A DNA stretch of 64,000 bases, taken from positions 1-64,000 of the forward strand of contig JAEWKC010000001.1 of the NCBI GenBank assembly GCA_023386235.1, in the 5' to 3' direction. The notes beneath the pieces are model-generated. The model was not told the origin of the DNA, ran no database searches, and saw nothing but the letters and a program-made list of their open reading frames with translations. The position numbers were made by a program, and so were the translations under genes. The DNA is from Bacteroidota bacterium. GTDB lineage: Bacteria; Bacteroidota; Bacteroidia; Chitinophagales; Chitinophagaceae. Below, one piece after another: positions 1-8,103 of this stretch (within the stretch, counting starts at the first letter, position 1; each line of letters opens with the position of its first letter).

Positions 1-42
1 GCGGCAAGACGACGGGCAAGATAAAATTTGGTCAAGCGCCAC

Positions 43-128
43 TGTTGACACGCTTTGGGAGAAAGACTCGGGAGTTTGGCTTTATAAGCCAAACGAAGAG
101 GCTTGCGAGCGTGGGTTGCGTGTCAACA
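43..128. repeat. Nested palindrome beside the recombinase gene
   Basis: An 11-base perfect inverted repeat (TGTTGACACGC at 43-53, GCGTGTCAACA at 118-128) encloses CTCG/CGAG (67-70, 106-109) and a 9-base perfect hairpin GTTTGGCTT/AAGCCAAAC (74-82, 86-94) with a 3-base loop. The whole 86-base unit can fold into one imperfect cruciform. It lies 137 bases upstream of a tyrosine recombinase gene. Recombinase substrates such as integron attC sites are folded hairpins of similar size, but the outer arms here begin GTTGACA and end TGTCAAC, which is the reverse of attC polarity. A recombination site or an element end is inference. Confidence 0.6.
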
Positions 129-143
129 CCCAAATTTACGTAC

Positions 144-176
144 TTCGTTAATTCTGCCATTACCAGTTTCGTTAAT
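144..176 (+). repeat. Direct repeat TTCGTTAAT, two copies
   Basis: TTCGTTAAT occurs at 144-152 and again at 168-176, 24 bases apart start to start, between the palindrome and the recombinase gene. Short direct repeats beside a recombinase gene can be accessory binding sites, but no further support is visible. The rest of 177-265 is an AT-rich leader without a clear promoter. Confidence 0.4.
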
Positions 177-265
177 CTTTTTTTTACTACTTTTGCAATA
201 TTAGTATAGAATCATTGTTTTACAATTTTTTATATTAATATTTTTTTTGGATTAAAGAATGTTTT

Positions 266-1102
266 ATGGAAAAAACTTCCTTATTAAAATCTTTTGAAGA
301 AAAAATGCTCATTCAACGCTACAGCCAAAATAGTATTAAAACATATGCAGGTTGTGTAAGTTCTTTTTTGGAAATTTTCAAAAAATATAATCCCGAAAAT
401 ATTACTATAGATTTAATAGAGAAATATATACACTGGCTTATTAGCAAAAAAAAGATCAGTGCTTCTTATCAAAAGCAAATGCTGTTTGCCATAGTTAAAT
501 TTTACAAACTCGTTTTCGATAAAGAAATTGATCTGTATGCTTTTTATCCCAAAAGACAAGAACATAAACTACCAGTGTACTTATCCGCGATAGAGATAAA
601 CGGCATGATTCGGATTACGGAAAACCTGAAGCACAAAACAATTATTTCTCTCCTTTATGGCTGCGGCCTCAGATTATCGGAGTTGCTGAACCTGAAACTT
701 ACTGATATTAATTCAAATACAATGACTATCACTATCCGTGAGTCAAAAGGTAATAAAGACAGGTTAGTGATGCTTCCTGAAAAACTGCTGCCACTTTTGC
801 GTAATTATTATATAAAATACAAGCCAGAAACTTGGCTTTTGGAAGGACAGTCAGGTGGACGATATGCAGCAAAAAGTGTACAGCTAGTAATAAAAAAGGC
901 TGCTGAAAATGCCGGTATAAAATCAACTGTAACACCGCACAAACTGAGGCATAGCTTTGCTACGCATCTGCTTGAAAACGGTACAGATATTCGTTTTATA
1001 CAAGAATTGCTTGGACATAACTCTATAAAAACTACCGAGATTTATACGCACCTTACCGATATTTCCAAATCGAAAATTAAAAGTCCGTTGGATTTTATTT
1101 AA
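266..1102 (+). CDS. Tyrosine recombinase/integrase, IntI/XerC-like
   Basis: Site-specific recombinase of the phage-integrase (tyrosine) family that breaks and rejoins DNA through a 3'-phosphotyrosine. The N-terminal SAM-like core-binding domain spans about residues 3-90 and the catalytic domain about 100-278. Visible catalytic residues are Arg136 (GCGLRLSEL), Lys161/Lys164 (KGNKDR), His225 and Arg228 (HKLRHS), His251 (LLGHNS) and the nucleophile Tyr260 (TEIYTHL). The C-terminus ends KIKSPLDFI, which resembles the SPLD ending of integron integrases more than XerC/D tails. The extra IntI-specific helix region between the KDR and HxxR patches is not evident and the protein is short (278 aa). The palindrome at 43-128 lies just upstream, so an integron-like or small mobile-element recombinase is more likely than the housekeeping dimer-resolution Xer. 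Convergent with mtaB. Confidence 0.9.
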   Translation: MEKTSLLKSFEEKMLIQRYSQNSIKTYAGCVSSFLEIFKKYNPENITIDLIEKYIHWLISKKKISASYQKQMLFAIVKFYKLVFDKEIDLYAFYPKRQEHKLPVYLSAIEINGMIRITENLKHKTIISLLYGCGLRLSELLNLKLTDINSNTMTITIRESKGNKDRLVMLPEKLLPLLRNYYIKYKPETWLLEGQSGGRYAAKSVQLVIKKAAENAGIKSTVTPHKLRHSFATHLLENGTDIRFIQELLGHNSIKTTEIYTHLTDISKSKIKSPLDFI

Positions 1103-1138
1103 AATGTTAGACCATTGTATTTGGTACAGACAATTCCG

Positions 1139-2407
1139 CTACACTTTCCACTCCACAATTTTATCGGCCCATTCTGTTTTGTAGGGAACACTTATGCGAA
1201 TATAATTATCCGTATAGCCTTCCATCATGCCGTTTTTGTTGTGGGCTTCAAACAAAACTTTTCTCATAGTTCCTTCAAACTGTTGCGTAAAATGCTGCAT
1301 TTTTTTATAGGAGAGATTGCGCAGCATCTTGTTGCGCTCGTGGCGTACCTGTACCGGCACTACTTCCTCAAACTCCAGCGCTTTGGTATTGGGGCGTTCG
1401 GAGTAGGTAAACACATGCAGGTAAGAAACATTCAGCCCGTTCAGGAAGTTGTAGGTTTCTTTAAAATCGGCATCGGTTTCGCCGGGGAAGCCTACAATCA
1501 CATCTACGCCTATGGCGCAATGCGGCATCAGTTCTTTTATTTTTTGTACGCGGCTTTCATATACCTCGCGCTTGTAACGGCGGCGCATCATGCCTAAGAT
1601 CTTGTCGCTGCCGCTTTGCAGCGGGATGTGGAAATGCGGCATGAATCGTTTGCTTTGCGCTACAAATGCTATGATCTCATCAGTGAGTAAATTGGGTTCT
1701 ATAGACGATATGCGGTAGCGTTCAATACCTGCTATCTCATCCAGTTGTTTGACCAGATCAAAAAAACTTTCCTCTGATTTTTTATTGCCGTCGGGACCTT
1801 TTCCGAAATCGCCGAGGTTTACGCCGGTGAGTACTATTTCTTTTACCTTATCATCTTGGGCGAGTGTTTGTACATTGCGTATCACATTCTCAATGCTGTC
1901 GCTGCGGCTTTTGCCGCGTGCCATCGGAATGGTGCAGAAAGAGCAGGTGTAATCGCAACCGTCCTGTACTTTCAAAAAAGTTCTTGTGCGGTCGTTCAGC
2001 GAATAAGAAGCATTGAAGCCGGTAACTTCTTCAATGTCGCAACTGGAAATTTTTGCAGAGTCGCCTTTGGCCAGCTCCCTGATGTGCGTGGAAATATTGA
2101 ATTTTTCGGCCGCGCCTAAAACCAGGTCAACGCCCGGTATATCCGCGATTTCTTTGGGTTTTAATTGCGCATAGCAGCCTGTAATGACTACGAGGCTTTC
2201 AGGCGCTTTGCGCTGGATACGGCGGACGATCTGCCTGCATTCTTTATCGGCATTATCGGTTACGGAGCAGGTGTTGATCACATACACATCTGCAATGTCA
2301 TCAAAAGATTTTTTCCGGAAACCGTCCGCTTCCAACATGCGGGAGAGGGTAGAGGTCTCGGAAAAATTTAATTTACATCCTAAAGTATGAAAAGCAACAG
2401 TTTTCAA
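1139..2407 (-). CDS. mtaB: tRNA t6A37 methylthiotransferase MtaB
   Basis: Radical-SAM methylthiotransferase converting N6-threonylcarbamoyladenosine at tRNA position 37 to the 2-methylthio form. It starts MKTVAFHTLGCKLN, the family's N-terminal UPF0004 motif. The N-terminal cluster cysteines follow (Cys11, then the Cys in INTCSVTDNAD and in GCYAQ). The radical SAM motif CxxxCxxC appears as CDYTCSFC, and a TRAM-like region lies at the C-terminus. GCKLN and the 422-aa length favour MtaB over MiaB or RimO. It is single in its direction, with the repeat-rich gap upstream. Cytoplasmic. Confidence 0.93.
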   Translation of the reverse strand: MKTVAFHTLGCKLNFSETSTLSRMLEADGFRKKSFDDIADVYVINTCSVTDNADKECRQIVRRIQRKAPESLVVITGCYAQLKPKEIADIPGVDLVLGAAEKFNISTHIRELAKGDSAKISSCDIEEVTGFNASYSLNDRTRTFLKVQDGCDYTCSFCTIPMARGKSRSDSIENVIRNVQTLAQDDKVKEIVLTGVNLGDFGKGPDGNKKSEESFFDLVKQLDEIAGIERYRISSIEPNLLTDEIIAFVAQSKRFMPHFHIPLQSGSDKILGMMRRRYKREVYESRVQKIKELMPHCAIGVDVIVGFPGETDADFKETYNFLNGLNVSYLHVFTYSERPNTKALEFEEVVPVQVRHERNKMLRNLSYKKMQHFTQQFEGTMRKVLFEAHNKNGMMEGYTDNYIRISVPYKTEWADKIVEWKV

Positions 2408-2493
2408 TGGTTCAAATAATTAATAATTTTATAAATAATAGTGGCCAGCGTTTTTGCCACGAAGGCACAAAGTACAATTATATTCCACCCCCC

Positions 2494-2552
2494 TGCCCCC
2501 GCCGGCGGGGGATATTGCGCCCGGCAGGTTTTGATTTTCAACTCCGATCTTC
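2494..2552. repeat. 59-base palindromic intergenic repeat, copy A
   Basis: It begins TGCCCCC and holds the perfect 16-base palindrome CCCCCGCCGGCGGGGG (2496-2511), followed by GATATTGCGCCCGGCAGG and a tail ending CTCCGATCTTC. It differs from copy B by a single base (T versus C in TTTTGATTTT/TTTTGACTTT). It resembles a REP/BIME-type dispersed element. Function unknown. Confidence 0.8.
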
Positions 2553-2892
2553 ATCATCCCTCCTCTGTCCTGTTGATCGCAAAGCGAAACATTTGCTTCT
2601 TGTTTTAGCGCTTGTTCTTTTGCCATTGCCGCAAAAGAACCAAAAGGTCTATTCTGTCCGAAGGCGGCTATGCACAAGCCTCTGCCCGAAAAACTCTGCT
2701 GCAAGTACAATTTATGCCGGGCAGGTGTTTTTCTTCTTTTGCAACTCATAGTTTTTGTAAGATGTTTCTGTTTGAAATATCTTACCGGCATAAATCACTG
2801 TTCCGCTGCGTTTTTCTCTTCGCTGACGGACAGAAAGTTTGCGACATCATGCTTCCATCACTCATCATCCACCCCATCCACTCTTCACCCCT

Positions 2893-2951
2893 TGCCCCCG
2901 CCGGCGGGGGATATTGCGCCCGGCAGGTTTTGACTTTCAACTCCGATCTTC
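2893..2951. repeat. 59-base palindromic intergenic repeat, copy B
   Basis: Matches copy A at 58 of 59 positions, in the same orientation and 399 bases downstream. The palindrome is at 2895-2910. The near identity of two non-coding copies implies recent duplication, gene conversion or active spread. Confidence 0.8.
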
Positions 2952-3007
2952 GATCTTCGTGCATTTTTACTACAAAGATACAAAGTACAATTTCTGTTTC
3001 CACCTCT

Positions 3008-3065
3008 TGCCCGCTATCGGAGGATATTGTGCACTGCAAGGGTATGACTTCCGGCTTCCATCTTC
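3008..3065. repeat. Diverged third copy of the palindromic repeat
   Basis: TGCCCGCTATCGGAGGATAT followed by TGTGCACTGCAAGG and an ending CCATCTTC aligns along the length of copies A and B, but the central palindrome has decayed. The upstream flank ACAAAGTACAATT is shared with the flank of copy A, so the ancestral unit was longer than 59 bases. It lies directly against the 3' end of the asparaginase-domain gene. Confidence 0.55.
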
Positions 3066-3074
3066 CCACATCCA

Positions 3075-3563
3075 TCACCTGAGCTCTTCAAACACGCCGG
3101 TTTCCTTGTTTTTGCGTACATTGTCCCAGGTGAAATATCTTCCGTTCATGGCTACATACACGCCTACGGGTAAAGTTTGTACAAATGCCAAAGCGCTGCC
3201 TAAATTAAACAAGCCGTCGGAACTGCCGAACTTGATAGGTATCATGGCGCCGGTAAGCACAATGGTTTTGTTGATGTTTTTTGCGGCAATGAATGCTGCT
3301 GTAACTGACATGGTATCTGTACCATGCGTAATCACAATTTTATCTTCGCTGCAATGCATGCATTGGCTGGCTATAAGCTCTCTGTCACTTTCGGTCATTT
3401 GCAAACTGTCGATCATCATCAGCGTTCTTATCTCTACGGCAAGCCTGCTTCTGCCCATATCCAGCAAATCGTTCATGTGCGTATCGTTAAAATACAATTG
3501 CCCGGTAAGCTCGTTGTATTCTTTATCGAAAGTGCCGCCTGTTACAAAGACTCTTATTCCCAT
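3075..3563 (-). CDS. Asparaginase N-terminal-domain protein
   Basis: The N-terminal half of a type I/II L-asparaginase as a stand-alone 162-aa protein. The two nucleophile/Asp motifs are present: TGGTFD (residues 8-13, Thr11) and HGTDT (80-84, Thr82-Asp83). LTGAMIPIKFGSSDG (about 103-117) matches the segment before the domain linker. Full enzymes are about 330 aa and need a C-terminal domain to finish the fold and tetramer. None follows here, because the ORF ends in a normal stop next to the repeats. Short single-domain homologues are known in Bacteroidota, so this may be a genuine small family rather than a truncation. Amidohydrolase activity is unproven. The start ATG at 3563 lies 24 bases downstream of mgtE. 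Confidence 0.8.
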   Translation of the reverse strand: MGIRVFVTGGTFDKEYNELTGQLYFNDTHMNDLLDMGRSRLAVEIRTLMMIDSLQMTESDRELIASQCMHCSEDKIVITHGTDTMSVTAAFIAAKNINKTIVLTGAMIPIKFGSSDGLFNLGSALAFVQTLPVGVYVAMNGRYFTWDNVRKNKETGVFEELR

Positions 3564-3587
3564 TAGCTTTTCTTATTCAAAAATAAA

Positions 3588-4994
3588 TTACAGCGAAGTT
3601 CCTTTTAAGAACATATACGCCGTAGAAAAATAAATAATAATCCCGGTTACATCTACCAGGGTAGAAACAAACGGAGCAGAAGATACCGCAGGGTCAGCGC
3701 CAAAACGCTTGAGCACTATCGGCAGCATAGAGCCGGTAACAGATCCCCACAGCACAACCCATACGATAGAGAAGCCCACAACCAGCGCTATCAGCATCCA
3801 ATGTTCGCCATAGTCGTCATGAATAATCCCGTATTGCATTAAAAAATGGGCTATTGCAATTCTGAAAAAAGCTATCACGCCCAATATGGCGCCTAATGTA
3901 AGACCACTGAGTATTTCCCTGCTCATTACCCGCCACCAGTCGCTCAGGCTGACATCGCCCACCGCCATTGCCTGAATAACGAGCGTGGAAGCTTGTGAAC
4001 CGCTATTACCGCCACTGGCAATAATTAAAGGCAGGAAGATAGCCAAAACGGTAGCTTTGGAAATCTCATCTTCAAAATAAGACATGGCGGATGCTGTAAG
4101 CAGACCTCCTAAAAATAAAACGATCAGCCATACTACACGCTTCTTGATCAGTTTAAAAAAAGGTGTATCCAGGTAAGGTTCGTCCAGCGCTTCGGTACCA
4201 CCCACTTTTTGCATATCCTCGCTAAATTCTTCACTTGTTACCCAAAGTATATCGTCAATCGTAACGATGCCCAGCAGTATATTGTTGTCGTCCGTTACGG
4301 GCAAAGCCACACGGTTATTCATTCTAAACACTTCACCGGCATATTCCTGATCGTCGTTCACATTTAAAGAAATGATCCTTCCATCGGTAAAATCTTTAAC
4401 CTGCGTGCCGGGTTGAGCCAGGATAAGGTCTCTTATTCTAAAGTCGTCTACCAGCTCCCCGTTTTTATCCACTACATAGATCACATCAATGGTTTCACTA
4501 TTGCGGGCAACTTTCCTGATGGTTTCAAAAACTTTTTCTACGGTATAATCGGGGTGCACCCATACATAGTCGGGCGTCATCAAGCGGCCCACGCTTTCTT
4601 CGGGATACCCCAGCATGCGCAGGGTAATTCTCACCTCGTCGTAGCGCATTAGCTTCAGCAGGTTGCGCAAAACTTTTTTAGGCAGATCTTCCAGGAAATC
4701 CACACGGTCGTCCGGGGGAAGTTCATTCAGCAATTCGGCCGTTTTAATGGGCGGCAGCTGCTGCATTACTTCTTTTTGTTCGGCAAAATCAAGCATTTTA
4801 AACACGCTGGCAGCACGGTGTATAGACATACGACGAATGATTTCACTGACATGCTCAGGAAATTCCTTGGCGATTTCTACTACATCGCTGATATTCTGGT
4901 CGTCTAAAAAATCTTTTATCTTCTGATTGTCGCCTTCTTCCCAAAGACGTTCAAATTCATCAATAAAGATTTCGTCTTCTAATTCAGTGCTCAT
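3588..4994 (-). CDS. mgtE: Magnesium transporter MgtE
   Basis: Inner-membrane Mg2+ channel/transporter gated by cytosolic Mg2+. Domain order fits the family: acidic helical N domain (about 1-135, with ELPPDDRVDFLEDLP), two CBS domains (about 140-265, MTPDYVWVHPDYTVEKVF and ALPVTDDNNILLGIVTIDDI), then five membrane helices (about 290-465). The pore-domain signatures GGNSGSQAST and DPAVSSAPFVSTLVDVTGI are intact, including the conserved Asp in STLVDVTG. The length of 468 aa is normal. The asparaginase-domain gene follows 24 bases downstream and may be co-transcribed. A minus-strand promoter lies at 5026-5033. Confidence 0.95.
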   Translation of the reverse strand: MSTELEDEIFIDEFERLWEEGDNQKIKDFLDDQNISDVVEIAKEFPEHVSEIIRRMSIHRAASVFKMLDFAEQKEVMQQLPPIKTAELLNELPPDDRVDFLEDLPKKVLRNLLKLMRYDEVRITLRMLGYPEESVGRLMTPDYVWVHPDYTVEKVFETIRKVARNSETIDVIYVVDKNGELVDDFRIRDLILAQPGTQVKDFTDGRIISLNVNDDQEYAGEVFRMNNRVALPVTDDNNILLGIVTIDDILWVTSEEFSEDMQKVGGTEALDEPYLDTPFFKLIKKRVVWLIVLFLGGLLTASAMSYFEDEISKATVLAIFLPLIIASGGNSGSQASTLVIQAMAVGDVSLSDWWRVMSREILSGLTLGAILGVIAFFRIAIAHFLMQYGIIHDDYGEHWMLIALVVGFSIVWVVLWGSVTGSMLPIVLKRFGADPAVSSAPFVSTLVDVTGIIIYFSTAYMFLKGTSL

Positions 4995-5025
4995 TCAGCC
5001 TGTTTTATAACTTGATTAGGATGCG

Positions 5026-5033
5026 CAAAAGTA
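5026..5033 (-). promoter_or_regulatory. -7 box TACTTTTG of the mgtE promoter
   Basis: On the minus strand TACTTTTG matches the Bacteroidota -7 consensus TAnnTTTG exactly. The mgtE ATG is 31 bases downstream. No clear TTTG -33 box is present; a TTTAC lies at roughly the right distance. Confidence 0.5.
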
Positions 5034-5111
5034 CAATTTTTATTAATTGTAAATGACAAGTAGGAAAGGTAAAATTGATAAGTACGATTGATAACAAGAT
5101 AAAACATAAAA

Positions 5112-5137
5112 AAGCAGCCTTATTTAGCAGGCTGCTT
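5112..5137 (-). terminator. Terminator after the GH109-like gene
   Basis: AAGCAGCC (5112-5119) pairs with GGCTGCTT (5130-5137) around a 10-base loop. Read on the minus strand the stem is followed by a T-run, 30 bases after the stop of the GH109-like gene. Confidence 0.85.
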
Positions 5138-5166
5138 AGTGTATTGATGTTCTAGTTTAATGAGTA

Positions 5167-6600
5167 TTAATCTGCAAAGTGGAATTTAAAGCCGTTTAGT
5201 TTTTTCCAGGCTCCTCTTGTAAAATCAGGGATTTCTACGGGCGCGCTTCCGTTTTCAATAGAAACAGCTGTTAATTCTGTAAGGCAAGACCATTCTGCCA
5301 TATCGTATACATCCATATCCAATGGCAGACCATTTCTCATACAATAGATCAATCTGTAATCCATGATATAGTCCATGCCGCCATGTCCGCCAACTTTCTT
5401 AGCAGTTTCTTCAATTTCTTTTAAGATGCGTGGTTTGTATTTTTGCATCAATTCTTTTTTTACTTCATCTGAAACAAATCTGTGGGCATCTAAATTTTCG
5501 TGATTAGCCACAGCGGTTTTGTTATCTTCTGTTGGTCTTAGCAGGTAACCTTCTTTAAGGTATTTATTGGCAAACCCGTTGGTGCCGGACACCTGATACA
5601 TACGAGAGTATGGACGTGGAGAAACCACATCGTGCTGAATGTGTATGGTTTTGCCGTTTTCCGTGCGGATCATTGTCATAGTGTGGTCGCCATTTGCAAA
5701 AGATTCAGGTTCTGTGCCATACATTTTTTTCCATGCGTTCGGTCCGCCTACCGCTTTGGTATCCATAGATACCAAATAGTTCATTTTATCGCCTCTGTGA
5801 ATATTCAATACCTGGCAAACGGGGCCAATGCCGTGTGTAGGATATACATCGCCTCTGTGTTCTTTGTTGTAATCCAATCTCCAGTTTTGCCAGTAAGCTC
5901 CCCAGAAATCTTCCAAATTATGAATATACGATCCTTCTACGTGCAGTACTTCGCCAAATAAACCCTGCTGAGCCATGTTAAGCGTAGTTATTTCAAAGAA
6001 ATCATATACGCAGTTTTCAAGCATGATGCAGTGTTTGCGGGTTTTTTCAGACATGTCGATCAAAGCCCAAATGTCTTTCATGTTCATGGCAGCCGGTACT
6101 TCTATAGCTACGTGCTTTCCTTTTTTCATTGCGTATAGCGCCATAGGCACGTGGCTTTTCCAATCGGTTGCAATGTATACTAAATCAATATCGGGTCTGT
6201 CGCACAGTTGCTTCCATGCATCAGGAGAACCGTTGTATTCTGTAGCTCTGGGTCTGCCTGCTTTTTCTAAATACTTTTGGCATTTAGCTGTATTGGCAGG
6301 TACTATATCAGCTAATGCTTTAATATCGGTGCCTTCAATGTGTGTAAATCTTTCTACGGCTCCGGGTCCGCGCATTCCCAGTCCAATAAAGCCTACTCTT
6401 ACTACATCCATTTTAGGATTGGTAAGGTTGAGTACATCTGTTTGTCCCGCTGCTCTTGCCGGAACAGGCAGAGAAATCATCCTTGAATTAGGAGTGTTTG
6501 CCTGATTAGATTGTGTGGTTTTGGATGTTTCGCAAGAGGTAAGTGACAATAGTATGGCCACGGCTGCTAACATAGTTCCTTTTAAAGAAAATAATTTCAT
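5167..6600 (-). CDS. GH109-like Gfo/Idh/MocA lipoprotein
   Basis: NAD-dependent glycosidase/oxidoreductase of the GH109 type; characterised members are alpha-N-acetylgalactosaminidases that work through transient C3 oxidation. The start at 6600 gives MKLFSLKGTMLAAVAILL followed by the lipobox LTSC, so the protein is exported and lipidated. A longer frame to 6777 is rejected because it has no signal and overlaps the next gene. The Rossmann motif VGFIGLGMRGPGAVERF, then EVPAAMNMKDIW, HGIGPVCQVLNIHRGD and GGHGGMDYIM are characteristic of GH109. Length is 477 aa. It ends in a strong terminator. Substrate is inferred from the family; a related glycoside C3 dehydrogenase is the alternative. Confidence 0.88.
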   Translation of the reverse strand: MKLFSLKGTMLAAVAILLSLTSCETSKTTQSNQANTPNSRMISLPVPARAAGQTDVLNLTNPKMDVVRVGFIGLGMRGPGAVERFTHIEGTDIKALADIVPANTAKCQKYLEKAGRPRATEYNGSPDAWKQLCDRPDIDLVYIATDWKSHVPMALYAMKKGKHVAIEVPAAMNMKDIWALIDMSEKTRKHCIMLENCVYDFFEITTLNMAQQGLFGEVLHVEGSYIHNLEDFWGAYWQNWRLDYNKEHRGDVYPTHGIGPVCQVLNIHRGDKMNYLVSMDTKAVGGPNAWKKMYGTEPESFANGDHTMTMIRTENGKTIHIQHDVVSPRPYSRMYQVSGTNGFANKYLKEGYLLRPTEDNKTAVANHENLDAHRFVSDEVKKELMQKYKPRILKEIEETAKKVGGHGGMDYIMDYRLIYCMRNGLPLDMDVYDMAEWSCLTELTAVSIENGSAPVEIPDFTRGAWKKLNGFKFHFAD

Positions 6601-6709
6601 ACTGATTTTTCTTTTTGTTTTTTGACAAATAATATTCGGAGTAAAGTTACGTAATAAGTACAGGTAAAAATTCCGGAAACTGAAAAATAGAATCAAACGT
6701 TTGCAATTG

Positions 6710-8023
6710 CTATCCACCCGAAACCCAGGCCTCCCTGTCGTCAGGCGAAAATTGCCAGGGGGCGAAATTGTTTTCAATATTGGTATTCATATTGTTCCAT
6801 TCGGCGGGTGCATTGCTTTCTTCCATAATCAAGTAGCGGCGAAGCTGATAAATGATATCCAGTGGAGAAATGCTTACCGGGCAGGCTTCTACACAAGCGC
6901 TGCACGTGGTACAGGCAAATAATTCTTCAGTAGTGATATAGTCGTGCAACAGGCTTTTATTATCGGGCGTAAATGTTTTATGCTTATTGATATTTTTACC
7001 TACTTCTTCCGCACGGTCTCTTGTTTTCATCATGATCAATCGCGGACTCAGGAGCTTGCCGGTAGAATGGGCAGGACATGCCGCGGTACACCTGCCACAT
7101 TCGGTACAGGCATAGGCATCCAGCAGGTTTTTCCATGATAAATCAAAGATATCTTTTGCACCAAAAGTTTTTTGTGGCGCATCGCCGGCGTCTTGTGGTA
7201 TTTTGTCCGGCTCCATGGCATAGAGCACTTCCCGCTGTATTTCGGGCATATTCTTCATTTCGCCCTGCGGATACAAAGGAGCGTAATACGCGTTGGGGAA
7301 TGCAAGAATAATATGCAGATGCTTTGAATAAGATAGGTATATTGCAAAAGCGTAAATGCCCGTGATGTGCAGCCACCAGCAAGCCCGCTCTGTAAATACA
7401 ATGAAAGAATCAGATAAGCCGCTCATCATGGGGTGCAGCCATTGCGAAATGATGAAGTTGCCCGTAGCGTTTTCTGCATATAAAGGCACGCCACGCGCCT
7501 GCAGCAGCGTATCGGCAGCGTTCATTTTTAGGAACGCGGCCATTAAAACAATTTCTGTAATTAAAATAATATTGGCATCCGACTTGGGCCAGCCATTTAG
7601 TTCCTTGTCGGCCAGCCGGGTTACCTTCACTATGTTTCTTCTGAGCAGGAATATAACACAGGCGATAATTACAAGCGCGGCCAGCACTTCAAAGCAATTA
7701 ATAAGGAATACATAAAAGCCACCCAGAGATGCAAATATCCTGTGCGTGCCCAACACGCCGTCTAAAACAATTTCAAGCAATTCAATATTTACAATAATAA
7801 AACCTACATATACAAACAGATGCAGCACAGCTACCAAAGGATTTTTAAACATTTTTTTTTGACCCAATGCAAGCAACGCTACATTTCGCCATCTGGCAGA
7901 TGAAGCATCCGCGAAGTTTTCCTTTCTGCCCAAATGAATATTCCTGCTTATTTCTTTCCATTTTTTAATGAACAAGAAAATAGCCACAATGCTGATAGAA
8001 ATAAATATAACCTGTGCGATCAT
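6710..8023 (-). CDS. Membrane Fe-S oxidoreductase, HdrC/DsrM-like
   Basis: A 437-aa inner-membrane electron-transfer protein. An N-terminal helix (1-20) is followed by several membrane helices (about 60-240), then a cytoplasmic dicluster ferredoxin domain with CTECGRCTAACP (Cys306, 309, 312, 316) and CTTCSACVEACP (Cys371, 374, 377, 381). Such proteins pass electrons between a quinone-facing membrane part and a CCG-domain partner of the HdrB type. In many Bacteroidota a roughly 260-aa CCG-domain Fe-S protein gene follows directly. Here the next gene is the GH109-like lipoprotein 110 bases on, so the usual partner is missing from this locus. The physiological donor and acceptor are unknown. Divergent from the phosphoribosyltransferase gene. 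Confidence 0.8.
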   Translation of the reverse strand: MIAQVIFISISIVAIFLFIKKWKEISRNIHLGRKENFADASSARWRNVALLALGQKKMFKNPLVAVLHLFVYVGFIIVNIELLEIVLDGVLGTHRIFASLGGFYVFLINCFEVLAALVIIACVIFLLRRNIVKVTRLADKELNGWPKSDANIILITEIVLMAAFLKMNAADTLLQARGVPLYAENATGNFIISQWLHPMMSGLSDSFIVFTERACWWLHITGIYAFAIYLSYSKHLHIILAFPNAYYAPLYPQGEMKNMPEIQREVLYAMEPDKIPQDAGDAPQKTFGAKDIFDLSWKNLLDAYACTECGRCTAACPAHSTGKLLSPRLIMMKTRDRAEEVGKNINKHKTFTPDNKSLLHDYITTEELFACTTCSACVEACPVSISPLDIIYQLRRYLIMEESNAPAEWNNMNTNIENNFAPWQFSPDDREAWVSGG

Positions 8024-8103
8024 TACAAGCGATGATTAAAAATTTCCGCTAAAATAACTTTTAATAACGAATAATAAATACCGTATATCAATAATCTTTT
8101 TTG

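Larger units (their letters stand above)
2408..3074. other. Non-coding, repeat-filled gap
   Basis: These 667 bases between the mtaB start and the asparaginase-domain gene end hold no convincing gene. Frames open here have no domain-like sequence and run through the repeats. The region contains two near-identical 59-base repeats with a GC-rich palindrome, a diverged third copy, and an unrelated inverted repeat GTTCTTTTG/CAAAAGAAC (2614-2622, 2632-2640) inside a stretch that looks like decayed repetitive DNA. It stands out from its AT-rich neighbours by its GC-rich patches. Confidence 0.6.

Noticed and set aside
43..128. Naming the palindrome a classical attC site
   Set aside because: The outer arms begin GTTGACA and end TGTCAAC, the reverse of attC polarity, and no cassette array is visible in the window.
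1115..1597. 160-aa plus-strand frame opposite mtaB
   Set aside because: It is antisense to a well-supported gene and shows no domain-like composition or signal.
2839..3633. 264-aa plus-strand frame through the repeat gap and opposite the asparaginase gene
   Set aside because: Half of it is the palindromic repeat and half is antisense to a gene with intact motifs.
6601..6777. N-terminal extension of the GH109-like protein
   Set aside because: It overlaps the Fe-S protein gene and lacks a signal; ATG 6600 gives a proper lipoprotein leader.
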